Positions 1 to 5,248 of a stretch of DNA of 5,567 bases are shown in pieces (positions within the stretch are counted from its first letter, which is position 1; each line of letters opens with the position of its first letter). The notes beneath the pieces were generated by a model that worked only from the letters and a program-made list of their open reading frames with translations, searched no databases and was not told where the DNA came from. Origin of the DNA: an uncultured Sutterella sp. (GTDB taxonomy: Bacteria; Pseudomonadota; Gammaproteobacteria; Burkholderiales; Burkholderiaceae_F); assembly GCA_902493085.1 (NCBI GenBank), contig CABUOH010000099.1, positions 1 through 5,567 of the forward strand, read 5' to 3'. The position numbers were made by a program, and so were the translations under genes.

Positions 1-424
1 CCTTGGGCGGGTTGTACTTGATGTGGTACGTGCGGCCGGAGACCGGGTCGACACGACGACCGGACATGCGTTCAACGATTTCGGCGTCAGGCACCTGGAT
101 TTCGAGAACGAAGTCGATCGGGATGCCTGCGGCCTGAAGGGCTTCAGCCTGCGGAATCGTACGGGGGAAGCCGTCGAAGAGGGCGCCGTTCACGGCGTCG
201 GGCTGCGTGAGGCGGTCCTTGACGAGACCGATGATGATGTCGTCGGAGACGAGCTGACCCTTGTCCATCACGGCCTTGGCGGCCAGACCGAGCGGAGTGC
301 CCGCCTTGACGGCGGCGCGAAGCATGTCGCCCGTGGAGATCTGGGGAATACCGAACTTTTCGCAGATGAACTTGGCCTGCGTGCCCTTGCCGGCACCGGG
401 AGGCCCAATCAGAATCAGACGCAT
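1..424 (-). CDS. adk: Adenylate kinase, 5' part (cut by left edge)
   Basis: Cytosolic adenylate kinase interconverts ATP + AMP and 2 ADP. The 141 complete codons in the window begin MRLILIGPPGAGKGTQAKF. The P-loop GPPGAGKGT is at residues 7-15, the AMP-binding ISTGDMLR at 29-36, and the FDGFPRT signature at 83-89. The LID domain starts with SGRRVDPVSGRTYHIKYNPPK from about residue 121. This matches the long bacterial form, with no Cys-X2-Cys zinc pair at the LID entry. About 75 more residues should lie beyond the left edge, judged from the usual length of about 215. The start is ATG at 424-422, with an AAGGA Shine-Dalgarno 8 bases upstream. It follows kdsB on the same strand after 170 bases and probably has its own promoter (509-537). 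Its coding strand is C-rich, as expected for a highly expressed gene. Identification is secure. Confidence 0.97.
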   Translation of the reverse strand, partial: MRLILIGPPGAGKGTQAKFICEKFGIPQISTGDMLRAAVKAGTPLGLAAKAVMDKGQLVSDDIIIGLVKDRLTQPDAVNGALFDGFPRTIPQAEALQAAGIPIDFVLEIQVPDAEIVERMSGRRVDPVSGRTYHIKYNPPK

Positions 425-455
425 TGGAATGTTCCTTCGATTATGCAATGAATGA

Positions 456-495
456 CGCCGGATCTTGCCGGCGGCCTGCCGTCCGGGGGAACGGC
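456..495. other. Two adjacent GC-rich hairpins in the adk leader
   Basis: CGCCGG (456-461) and CCGGCG (468-473) form a perfect 6-bp stem with a 6-base loop. GCCGT (478-482) and ACGGC (491-495) form a 5-bp stem with an 8-base loop. Neither is followed by a T run on either strand, so they do not look like intrinsic terminators. They lie between the predicted adk transcription start and its ribosome site, so they would be in the adk 5' untranslated RNA. Role unknown; short GC-rich stems like these also arise by chance in such DNA. Confidence 0.3.
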
Positions 496-508
496 GGTGG
501 ATAAGCAG

Positions 509-537
509 ATTTTATCTCGAAATCCCGTGAAGTCCAA
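509..537 (-). promoter_or_regulatory. Candidate sigma-70 promoter of adk
   Basis: On the minus strand, TTGGAC (537-532) and TAAAAT (514-509) are separated by exactly 17 bases. The -10 matches 5 of 6 consensus bases and the -35 matches 3 of 6. Transcription would start near 502, giving an adk leader of roughly 78 bases. The upstream edge touches the first copy of the 13-bp tandem repeat. A one-mismatch DnaA box (TTATCCACC, 504-496) falls at the expected start site. Inferred from sequence only. Confidence 0.5.
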
Positions 538-574
538 GATGCTAGCCAAAGATGCTAGCCGAAGATGCTAGCCG
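536..574. repeat. Three-copy 13-bp tandem repeat with NheI-like palindrome core
   Basis: Units AAGATGCTAGCCA (536-548), AAGATGCTAGCCG (549-561) and AAGATGCTAGCCG (562-574) differ at only one base, and a partial fourth copy (AAGAG) follows. Each contains the palindrome GCTAGC, so neighbouring copies can pair as a 6-bp stem with a 7-base loop. The array lies between the end of kdsB and the adk promoter, immediately upstream of the -35. The 13-base period and the position just past the kdsB stop argue that it is not coding. It could be a regulator-binding array, a 3'-end RNA structure for kdsB, or a slippage product. Confidence 0.85.
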
Positions 575-594
575 AAGAGAGAGCCGCAGGGCGA

Positions 595-1365
595 TCAAGC
601 GGACGGGTTCTTGGCAAAGAGCGCGCGCACGCGCTCGAGATCCTCCTGCGTGTCGACGCCCGCCGGAAGGGCGGCGTCAAGCACCATGACGGCGATGCGC
701 TCGCCGTAGTAGAGGGCGCGCAGCTGCTCGAGGCTCTCGAGCTTTTCAAGGGGGGCTTGGGGCAGCGTCGGAAAGCGGCGCAGGAAGCCGGCTCGATAGG
801 CGTAGAGGCCCAGATGGTGGAGAGGCGCGAAACCTTCGGGCAGGCAGTCCCTTCTTTGGCGGAAGTGGTCTCTGGGCCAGGGAATCGGCGCACGGGAGAA
901 GGTGAGCGCCGTGCCCCGGTCGTCAAGCACGACCTTGACGACGTTGGGATTGAAGAAGCTCTCGACGTCGTGGATGGTGTGGGCCGCCGTCGCCATGGCG
1001 CAGTCCGGACGCGAGGCGAGCAGGCCGGCGACGTCGCGGATGACGTCAAGCGGCATCAGCGGCTCGTCGCCCTGGAGGTTGACGACGATCTCGTCGTCGG
1101 CCAGGCCGAGACTTGCGACCGCTTCGGCGAGGCGGTCGGTGCCCGTCGGATGATGAGGATCGGTCATGATCACGTCAAGGCCTGCGGCTTTGCAGGCTTC
1201 GTGCACGCCGGCATCGTCCACGGCGACGACCACGCGGTCGGCTCCGCAGGCGAGTGCGCGCTGCGCCACTCGGACGATCATCGGCTTGCCGCAGATGTCG
1301 GCGAGCGGCTTGTCGGGAAGGCGCGAAGACTTGAGGCGCGCCGGAATGATCACGGTAAAGGACAT
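595..1365 (-). CDS. kdsB: CMP-KDO synthetase (3-deoxy-manno-octulosonate cytidylyltransferase)
   Basis: This cytosolic enzyme activates KDO with CTP to give CMP-KDO, the donor that WaaA uses to add KDO to lipid A precursor. The 256-residue product begins MSFTVIIPARLKSSRLPDKP, the nucleotide-binding PARxxSxRLPxKPL signature (residues 8-21). HHPTGTDRLAE follows at about 71-81, the metal-binding NLQGDEP at 96-102 (Asp100), then HLGLYAYR and ESLEQLR in the second half. Length is close to the E. coli enzyme (248). The frame stays open 14 codons upstream, but ATG at 1365 gives the family N-terminus and has GAGG 5 bases before it. That ribosome site contains the stop codon of the upstream Trm112-like gene, with a gap of only 7 bases, so the two are almost certainly co-transcribed and probably translationally coupled. 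Confidence 0.97.
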   Translation of the reverse strand: MSFTVIIPARLKSSRLPDKPLADICGKPMIVRVAQRALACGADRVVVAVDDAGVHEACKAAGLDVIMTDPHHPTGTDRLAEAVASLGLADDEIVVNLQGDEPLMPLDVIRDVAGLLASRPDCAMATAAHTIHDVESFFNPNVVKVVLDDRGTALTFSRAPIPWPRDHFRQRRDCLPEGFAPLHHLGLYAYRAGFLRRFPTLPQAPLEKLESLEQLRALYYGERIAVMVLDAALPAGVDTQEDLERVRALFAKNPSA

Positions 1366-1372
1366 GAGAACC

Positions 1373-1591
1373 TCACTTGGGATCGAGCGCGGCCGATCGC
1401 TCGGCATAGTGGCGGGCTTCGTTGTCGTCGAGGTTGCGGGCGGCGCTGCGAAGCATCACGGGAATGTCGTGGCGGACTTCAAAGGCGAGGCGGCAGCGCG
1501 GGCAGACGAGCTCGCGGCGCTCGCCGTCGCCCAGCAGAAGCCTGCCCTTGCAGACGGGGCAGACGATCATGTCGTTGAGTTTGGCGGACAT
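1373..1591 (-). CDS. Trm112-like / UPF0434 (YcaR-type) zinc-ribbon protein
   Basis: A 72-residue protein starting MSAKLNDMIVCPVCKGRLLL. Cys11-X2-Cys14 and Cys30-X2-Cys33 form the expected zinc ribbon, followed by AFEVRHDIPVMLRSAAR, the family's I-P-V-(M/L)-L signature. Related proteins sit between lpxK and kdsB in many proteobacteria. The eukaryotic and archaeal relative Trm112 activates methyltransferases; the bacterial role is not settled and I do not assign one. The start at 1591 has only a weak upstream AAAGGG about 12 bases away. An in-frame ATG four codons earlier (1603) is possible but would leave that AAAGGG no spacing. The gene lies 166 bases after lpxK, beyond a probable terminator, and leads directly into kdsB. 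Confidence 0.9.
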   Translation of the reverse strand: MSAKLNDMIVCPVCKGRLLLGDGERRELVCPRCRLAFEVRHDIPVMLRSAARNLDDNEARHYAERSAALDPK

Positions 1592-1628
1592 TGTTCTCAG
1601 CATCCCTTTCGAAAAGGATAAAAGAAAC

Positions 1629-1657
1629 ATTTTACCGCCCGGGCGCTGCGGAAAACA
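1629..1657 (-). promoter_or_regulatory. Weak candidate promoter for the Trm112-like/kdsB unit
   Basis: A minus-strand TAAAAT (1634-1629) lies about 38 bases before the Trm112-like start and downstream of the putative lpxK terminator. This is where a promoter would be needed if that terminator works. The element 17 bases upstream, TGTTTT (1657-1652), is a poor -35, so the call rests mainly on the -10 and on position. Confidence 0.3.
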
Positions 1658-1693
1658 GAGGAAATGGTGCGCCGGACGTCCGAAAGGCGCCCT

Positions 1694-1736
1694 AAAAAGA
1701 ACGCCCCGGCGCTTGCGAAGACTGCGTCGAGGCGTT
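1694..1736 (-). terminator. Probable intrinsic terminator after lpxK
   Basis: Read on the minus strand, AACGCCTC (1736-1729) pairs with GGGGCGTT (1707-1700) as an 8-bp stem with one G-T wobble. The 21-base loop could pair a little further inside. The stem is followed by C and TTTTT (1698-1694). It starts 22 bases after the lpxK stop. Stem, T run and position fit a Rho-independent terminator; the large loop weakens the call. Confidence 0.5.
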
Positions 1737-1757
1737 GTGCATGTGCGTTGGACGGGA

Positions 1758-2792
1758 TCAGCGCTTGGCAGCGGCATCCCGGGCGCGCTTGTCGATGAGG
1801 TCGACAAGGTAGCTGTCGAGCTTCACTTCGAGCCCGACGATCCAGATCCTGTCGTCGCGTGCGATCTCGGGCGCGTGACGGCATTTGACGGCGTCCTTTC
1901 CCGTGATGAAGATGATGTCTTCCGGGCGCCCGGCAAAGGGATTTTCGGCAAAGTCGAAATGGTCGCCGAGTTCAAGCTCGGTCCCCTCGATGTCATGGGC
2001 GCGGATCATGGCGAAAAAGCGGCCCGGCGCGGCGATGCCGGCGGCGGAAAGGGGCTTGAGATGCTCGGCGTGAATCTTTTCTGCGAGTTCGTCAATGAGC
2101 GCCGTTTTGCCGGTCGAAAGCTGGGTGCAGGTTGCAAAGCAGCTCGAGGCGGCAAAGCGGGGCGTGCGGCTTTCGACGACGGCTTCGTTCGCCGTGTTGA
2201 GCACGATCGCGTCCACGGTGTCGAGACGGGATGGAGGTTCGCGCAGCGGACCCGCCGGCAGCACCCAGCCGTTGCCGAGGCCGCGTGCGCCGACGACGGC
2301 GATTTCAACGTCGCGCGCGAGCGCGGCATGCTGCAATCCGTCGTCGCTCACGATCAGATCCACTTCGGGATGCGCCGCAAGCAGGGCGCGGCCCGCTTCG
2401 AAGCGGGCGCGGCCGACGGCGACGGGCACGCCCGTTTCCCGCGCGATGAGCAGAGGTTCGTCTCCGGCTTCGGCTGCGTGCGTCTCTGCATTGATGAGGC
2501 GAATGCCGTCCTCTCGACGGCCGAAGCCGCGGGAAATGACGCCCGGATGCCAGCCGCGTGCCTGAAGCTCGCGCACCAGCGCGATCGTCACGGGCGTCTT
2601 GCCCGTGCCGCCGACGTAGATGTTGCCGACCACGACGACGGGAACGGGCAGACGGTTGGGCACGGTGCGTTCGCGGCGCGAGCGGCTCACGGCCAGAAAA
2701 ACGAGGGAGAGCGGGGAAAGAAGCCAGGCCACGGGACCGCGGGAGGCCCATTGACGGTGAGCCCAGGCTTCAAGTTCGGCACGCAGCGTCAT
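1758..2792 (-). CDS. lpxK: Tetraacyldisaccharide 4'-kinase (lipid A 4'-kinase)
   Basis: LpxK phosphorylates the 4' position of tetraacyldisaccharide 1-phosphate to make lipid IVA, at the inner face of the cytoplasmic membrane. The 344-residue product has a hydrophobic N-terminal stretch (about 21-35, PVAWLLSPLSLVFLAV) typical of the membrane-associating helix. The P-loop region GNIYVGGTGKTP spans 56-67 and SRGFGR lies at 87-92. GDEP (110-113), SDDGLQH (149-155) and LPAGPLREP (178-186) follow, all diagnostic of the family. The frame is open for 66 codons further upstream, but ATG at 2792 gives the normal N-terminus and has AAGGAGG 8 bases ahead. Burkholderiales usually carry exbD immediately upstream; here there is none, only a 30-codon frame that overlaps the start as ATGA. 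A terminator-like hairpin follows. Confidence 0.96.
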   Translation of the reverse strand: MTLRAELEAWAHRQWASRGPVAWLLSPLSLVFLAVSRSRRERTVPNRLPVPVVVVGNIYVGGTGKTPVTIALVRELQARGWHPGVISRGFGRREDGIRLINAETHAAEAGDEPLLIARETGVPVAVGRARFEAGRALLAAHPEVDLIVSDDGLQHAALARDVEIAVVGARGLGNGWVLPAGPLREPPSRLDTVDAIVLNTANEAVVESRTPRFAASSCFATCTQLSTGKTALIDELAEKIHAEHLKPLSAAGIAAPGRFFAMIRAHDIEGTELELGDHFDFAENPFAGRPEDIIFITGKDAVKCRHAPEIARDDRIWIVGLEVKLDSYLVDLIDKRARDAAAKR

Positions 2793-2881
2793 GAGAGCGC
2801 CTCCTTGGACGGACGACGTTCGGCGGATGCGGCCTGCAGGAAATCGGTGGAAAAGGGTGTAGGGGGTGGCTTGTCGGACAT
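2789..2881 (-). CDS. Possible 30-residue ORF overlapping lpxK start
   Basis: A minus-strand frame MSDKPPPTPFSTDFLQAASA... ends in TGA sharing bases with the lpxK ATG (ATGA overlap, 2792-2789). This arrangement is typical of translationally coupled genes. The strong lpxK ribosome site lies inside its last codons. Against it: no recognisable Shine-Dalgarno before its ATG, third-position GC of about 60%, which looks lower than in the neighbouring genes, and no family I recognise. It shows no resemblance to an ExbD C-terminus. The same frame stays open upstream to a TTG at 3151, but that part reads like non-coding sequence. It could be a leader peptide, a remnant, or chance. Confidence 0.25.
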   Translation of the reverse strand: MSDKPPPTPFSTDFLQAASAERRPSKEALS

Positions 2882-3039
2882 GACGGTGTTGACGGAGCGC
2901 GGGGAGTCGCGCGGGAGCGGTAATGATAAACGGTTTTGGGGCCCCGCGTGCGCGCCCGGCAGGCGCTTTTTGACGGCGCGGCAAAGACATGAGGGCAGTG
3001 CGGACGGACGCCTTCGGGAGCCGAAGTTGTTCGCAAACC

Positions 3040-3060
3040 TGTGGAAAACTGTGTGGACAA
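3040..3060 (-). promoter_or_regulatory. Pair of DnaA-box-like sites, 12-bp phased
   Basis: The minus strand reads TTTTCCACA (3048-3040) and TTGTCCACA (3060-3052). The first fits the relaxed consensus TTWTNCACA; the second differs at one position from TTATCCACA. Their starts are 12 bases apart, the same spacing and head-to-tail order as the pair at 3536-3556 on the other strand. Confidence 0.5.
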
Positions 3061-3119
3061 GTAGGGGTTCATCCTTCGGACAAGGGTCTCTTCTGAGGTC
3101 GGTCGTTCCCGTTCCCAGC

Positions 3120-3178
3120 GTTTGAGTCCTAATAATTACTTTAAAAATCAACGACTTGCGTTTGTTTTTCTATGGCGT
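3120..3178. other. AT-rich island, possible unwinding element or promoter DNA
   Basis: The block is about one third G+C in otherwise GC-rich DNA, with runs such as TAATAATTACTTTAAAAATC (3130-3149) and TTTGTTTTTC (3161-3170). It lies between the DnaA-box-like pair at 3040-3060 and the box at 3229. This could be a DNA-unwinding element or contain an lpxK promoter. I found no well-spaced -35/-10 pair on either strand. Confidence 0.4.
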
Positions 3179-3228
3179 GAACGGGCGAATTTGAGGCCGG
3201 TCTCGCGACTTGCCTACTGCCGCAGGGA

Positions 3229-3237
3229 TGTGGACAA
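3229..3237 (-). promoter_or_regulatory. DnaA-box-like site (one mismatch)
   Basis: The minus strand reads TTGTCCACA, one base from TTATCCACA and identical to the site at 3052-3060. It lies 50 bases past the AT-rich island. Weak on its own; supported by the surrounding cluster. Confidence 0.4.
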
Positions 3238-3272
3238 CCCGGAAGATTTTTGCTCGAGCCTATTGACTTTTT

Positions 3273-3288
3273 CATGCAAATCTGCATG
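3273..3288. promoter_or_regulatory. Perfect inverted repeat, possible operator
   Basis: CATGCA (3273-3278) and TGCATG (3283-3288) are exact reverse complements around AATC, a 16-bp dyad of the kind bound by dimeric regulators. A TTGACT resembling a -35 lies just upstream (3263-3268), but no -10 is found at the right distance. No regulator family can be assigned. Confidence 0.35.
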
Positions 3289-3348
3289 TCCCGCGAGCGG
3301 CATTCGTGCGGGTTCTAAGGTGTTTTCCCCATACTCTGTGAGTAGCTC

Positions 3349-3357
3349 TGTGGATAA
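3349..3357 (-). promoter_or_regulatory. Perfect DnaA box
   Basis: The minus strand reads TTATCCACA, the exact high-affinity DnaA box. It is within the spacer, about 215 bases before xseA. Two poorer TGTGGA-containing sequences follow (3383-3391 and 3428-3436, two mismatches each). Confidence 0.6.
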
Positions 3358-3535
3358 GTCGGTGGGCAATTGTTTAAGCGCGTGTGGAATAAGGGGAAAA
3401 ATTGTTTTGCCTAAAGTTTGTGCAGGATGTGGAAATTTCAGGCTTTTCGCCTTTTTCCGACTCGGGCGGGCAACGGGCCGACGTGCCTGAGAGTGGAGCG
3501 CGAAGTGTAAAATGAGCGATCGCAGACTTCGATAA

Positions 3536-3556
3536 TTATCCACAGGCTTATGCACA
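3536..3556 (+). promoter_or_regulatory. Pair of DnaA boxes overlapping the xseA 5' end
   Basis: TTATCCACA (3536-3544) is a perfect box and TTATGCACA (3548-3556) fits TTWTNCACA; starts are 12 bases apart. The second box contains the upstream ATG at 3550 and touches the AGGGA ribosome site used for ATG 3565. Bound DnaA could therefore block xseA expression, or the sites may belong to the wider cluster. Confidence 0.6.
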
Positions 3557-3564
3557 GGGACTTT

Positions 3565-5226
3565 ATGCCCGATTATCCCTTTCTTTTTGATGATGAACGC
3601 TTCAGTCGTCCTGCGGCCGTGCGCCGGTCTTCGCCGCTTCGCAGGCCGTCGACCGAGTCTGCCGCCGGTGCCGAGAACGTCATCGGCGTCGGCGCCGCGG
3701 TGGTGCGCATTCGTGGCGTGCTCGGCGGCATGCTCGGCGGTCTTTGGATCTCGGGCGAGGTGAGCAACCTCTCGATGCCCGCTTCGGGCCACGTTTACTT
3801 CACGGTCAAGGACCGCGACGCCTCGATTCGCTGCGCCTACTTTGCGGGAAGCGCCAGACGGCATCCGGCAACGTTCAGGACGGGAGACCGGATTGAAGTG
3901 ACGGGGGCGGTCGACGTGTACGCCAAAAGCGGGGATCTGCAGATCAAGGTTTCCGACTGGCGGCATGCCGGTGCGGGCGCTCTTTACGAAGCCTACCTGC
4001 GCTTGAAGGCGAGACTTTCGGCGGAAGGCCTTTTTGCCGAGGCGCTCAAGAAGCCGCTTCCCTTTTTCGTCAGGCGAGCGGTCGTCGTGACGAGTGCGCA
4101 GGCGGCGGCGCTTCAGGATGTGAGGCGAACGATTGCCAGACGCACGCCGTGGGTGGAGCTGCAGCTTGCGGCCGCCTATGTTCAGGGGGACCTTGCCCCC
4201 GCATCGCTCATGGCGGCGCTTGACTGCGCCGATGCGGCGGGCGCAGACGTCATCCTGCTCGTGCGCGGTGGCGGCTCCTTTGAGGATCTGTCCGCGTTCA
4301 ACGACGAGCGTCTCGTCAGAAAGTTGAGAACCCTGAGGACGCCCGTCATCGCAGGCATCGGGCACGAGTCGGACGAAACGCTCGCCGGCCTTGCGGCCGA
4401 CGTCTGCGCTTCGACGCCGACGGCCGCTGCGGAGCATGTTTGTCAGGACATTCATTATTGGCGCTCGCTTCTTGAGGAGTTTGAACGCCGTTTGACGCTC
4501 GCTGTCGACCGCACGACGGACGATGCCGCTCAGGCGCTCGACCAGCTCGAGGGCCGATTGAGGCGTCAGGACGGCTTCGTCGGCCGCCTGGAGGCCGATC
4601 TCGTGCGGCGCGCAATGCTCCTTGAGCGTCTTGCCGTCGGTTCGCTTCAGGGCCGCGGGGCGCGTCTGAGCGCTGCGGGTGCGGGCCTCGCGGGGCTGGG
4701 CCGCCTGCCCGAGCGGCGCTCTGCGGCGCTCGAAGGGCTCTCAAGGCGTCTTCGTGATGCCGCGGACGGCCTGCTCGGCGAACGCTCGAGAAGGCTCGCG
4801 CACTCTGCGCTTTGCCTGCAGTCGCCCGACGCCGTGCTGCGCGCGAAGACTGCCCGGCTGAGTGCGCTCGACAAGACGCTCGACCGAGAGGCTGAACGCG
4901 CGTGCGGCGCACGAAGCACGCGCCTCGCTCAGGCCGAGCTCGGTCTCGCCGCGGGCTTCAGGCAGGCGATGCAGACCAAGGAAGTGGAGCTCAAGCTGCT
5001 CGAAAGACGCCTTCCCGACATGGAGAGGAGGCTTGACGAGGCCTCGCTGCGCCTGCGCGCGCTCGGACACGCGCTCGCCGGACTTGATCCGGACAAGCCG
5101 CTCAAGCTCGGCTACGCAAGAATCGAGCGCGATGACGGCACCGTTTCGAGCGCGGCTGAGATTGCGTCCGGCGACGAGCTCACGCTCTGCTTTGCCGACG
5201 GCACCCGCAGGGCCGTGGCGAAATGA
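3565..5226 (+). CDS. xseA: Exodeoxyribonuclease VII large subunit, extended form
   Basis: The catalytic large subunit of exonuclease VII, which with several XseB subunits degrades single-stranded DNA from both ends in the cytoplasm. From ATG 3565 it has 553 residues, against about 456 in E. coli. An N-terminal tail of about 35 residues precedes the OB-fold nucleic-acid-binding domain (WISGEVSN at 61-68, then SGHVYFTVKD). The catalytic domain carries VTSAQAAALQD (175-185), VRGGGSFEDLSAFNDER (from 233) and GHESDET (266-272). Residues about 285-505 are Leu/Arg/Ala-rich helix, longer than usual. The C-terminal cap keeps the DGT end, but its usual RGY reads LGY (515-517). The start at 3565 has AGGGA 4 bases upstream; in-frame ATG 3550 has AGG only 3 bases away. 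xseB is not in the window. sodB follows after 173 bases. Confidence 0.94.
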   Translation: MPDYPFLFDDERFSRPAAVRRSSPLRRPSTESAAGAENVIGVGAAVVRIRGVLGGMLGGLWISGEVSNLSMPASGHVYFTVKDRDASIRCAYFAGSARRHPATFRTGDRIEVTGAVDVYAKSGDLQIKVSDWRHAGAGALYEAYLRLKARLSAEGLFAEALKKPLPFFVRRAVVVTSAQAAALQDVRRTIARRTPWVELQLAAAYVQGDLAPASLMAALDCADAAGADVILLVRGGGSFEDLSAFNDERLVRKLRTLRTPVIAGIGHESDETLAGLAADVCASTPTAAAEHVCQDIHYWRSLLEEFERRLTLAVDRTTDDAAQALDQLEGRLRRQDGFVGRLEADLVRRAMLLERLAVGSLQGRGARLSAAGAGLAGLGRLPERRSAALEGLSRRLRDAADGLLGERSRRLAHSALCLQSPDAVLRAKTARLSALDKTLDREAERACGARSTRLAQAELGLAAGFRQAMQTKEVELKLLERRLPDMERRLDEASLRLRALGHALAGLDPDKPLKLGYARIERDDGTVSSAAEIASGDELTLCFADGTRRAVAK

Positions 5227-5248
5227 CGGACGGCCCGGCGAAGCCGAA

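Larger units (their letters stand above)
2882..3564. other. Long lpxK-xseA divergent spacer without a convincing gene
   Basis: About 680 bases separate the divergent lpxK and xseA genes. Frames in this interval are not supported: low-complexity Arg/Pro/Ser-rich translations on the minus strand, and a 122-codon plus-strand frame from TTG at 3122 with no family resemblance. Composition is uneven: 2882-3120 is GC-rich, 3121-3180 is only about 32% G+C, and 3241-3420 is about 42-48%, well below the genes. The spacer contains the DnaA-box-like cluster, an AT-rich island and a palindrome, described separately. A TAAAAT at 3508-3513 could be the -10 of an xseA promoter, but no good -35 is visible. 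No clear lpxK promoter was found. Confidence 0.7.

Noticed and set aside
565..1578. 337-codon plus-strand open frame opposite kdsB
   Set aside because: Antisense to kdsB, begins inside the 13-bp repeat array, and shows no domain.
1422..3125. 567-codon plus-strand open frame across lpxK and the Trm112-like gene
   Set aside because: It is antisense to the recognised LpxK motifs and zinc ribbon; its composition fits a shadow of those genes.
3431..3458. Hairpin AGGC-TTTTC-GCCT followed by T residues, resembling a terminator
   Set aside because: Only a 4-bp stem, and no plus-strand gene upstream needs a terminator here.
3122..3490. 122-codon plus-strand frame starting at TTG in the lpxK-xseA spacer
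   Set aside because: No ribosome site, weak start codon, no family resemblance, lower GC than the genes, and it runs through the DnaA-box-like sites and palindrome.
3040..3556. Calling the spacer a proven oriC
   Set aside because: No skew inversion in sampled lines, no dnaA, gidA or rpmH nearby, and two of the six boxes carry a mismatch; kept as a candidate only.
4087..4119. XseA VTSxxGAAL motif reading VTSAQAAAL, a possible lost glycine
   Set aside because: As I recall, betaproteobacterial XseA proteins such as those of Neisseria have QAAAL here, so this is lineage variation rather than a defect.
3214..4455. 413-codon minus-strand open frame opposite the first half of xseA
   Set aside because: It runs antisense to clear XseA domains, is Arg/Gly-rich and resembles no family. 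Long antisense frames are common opposite GC-rich genes.
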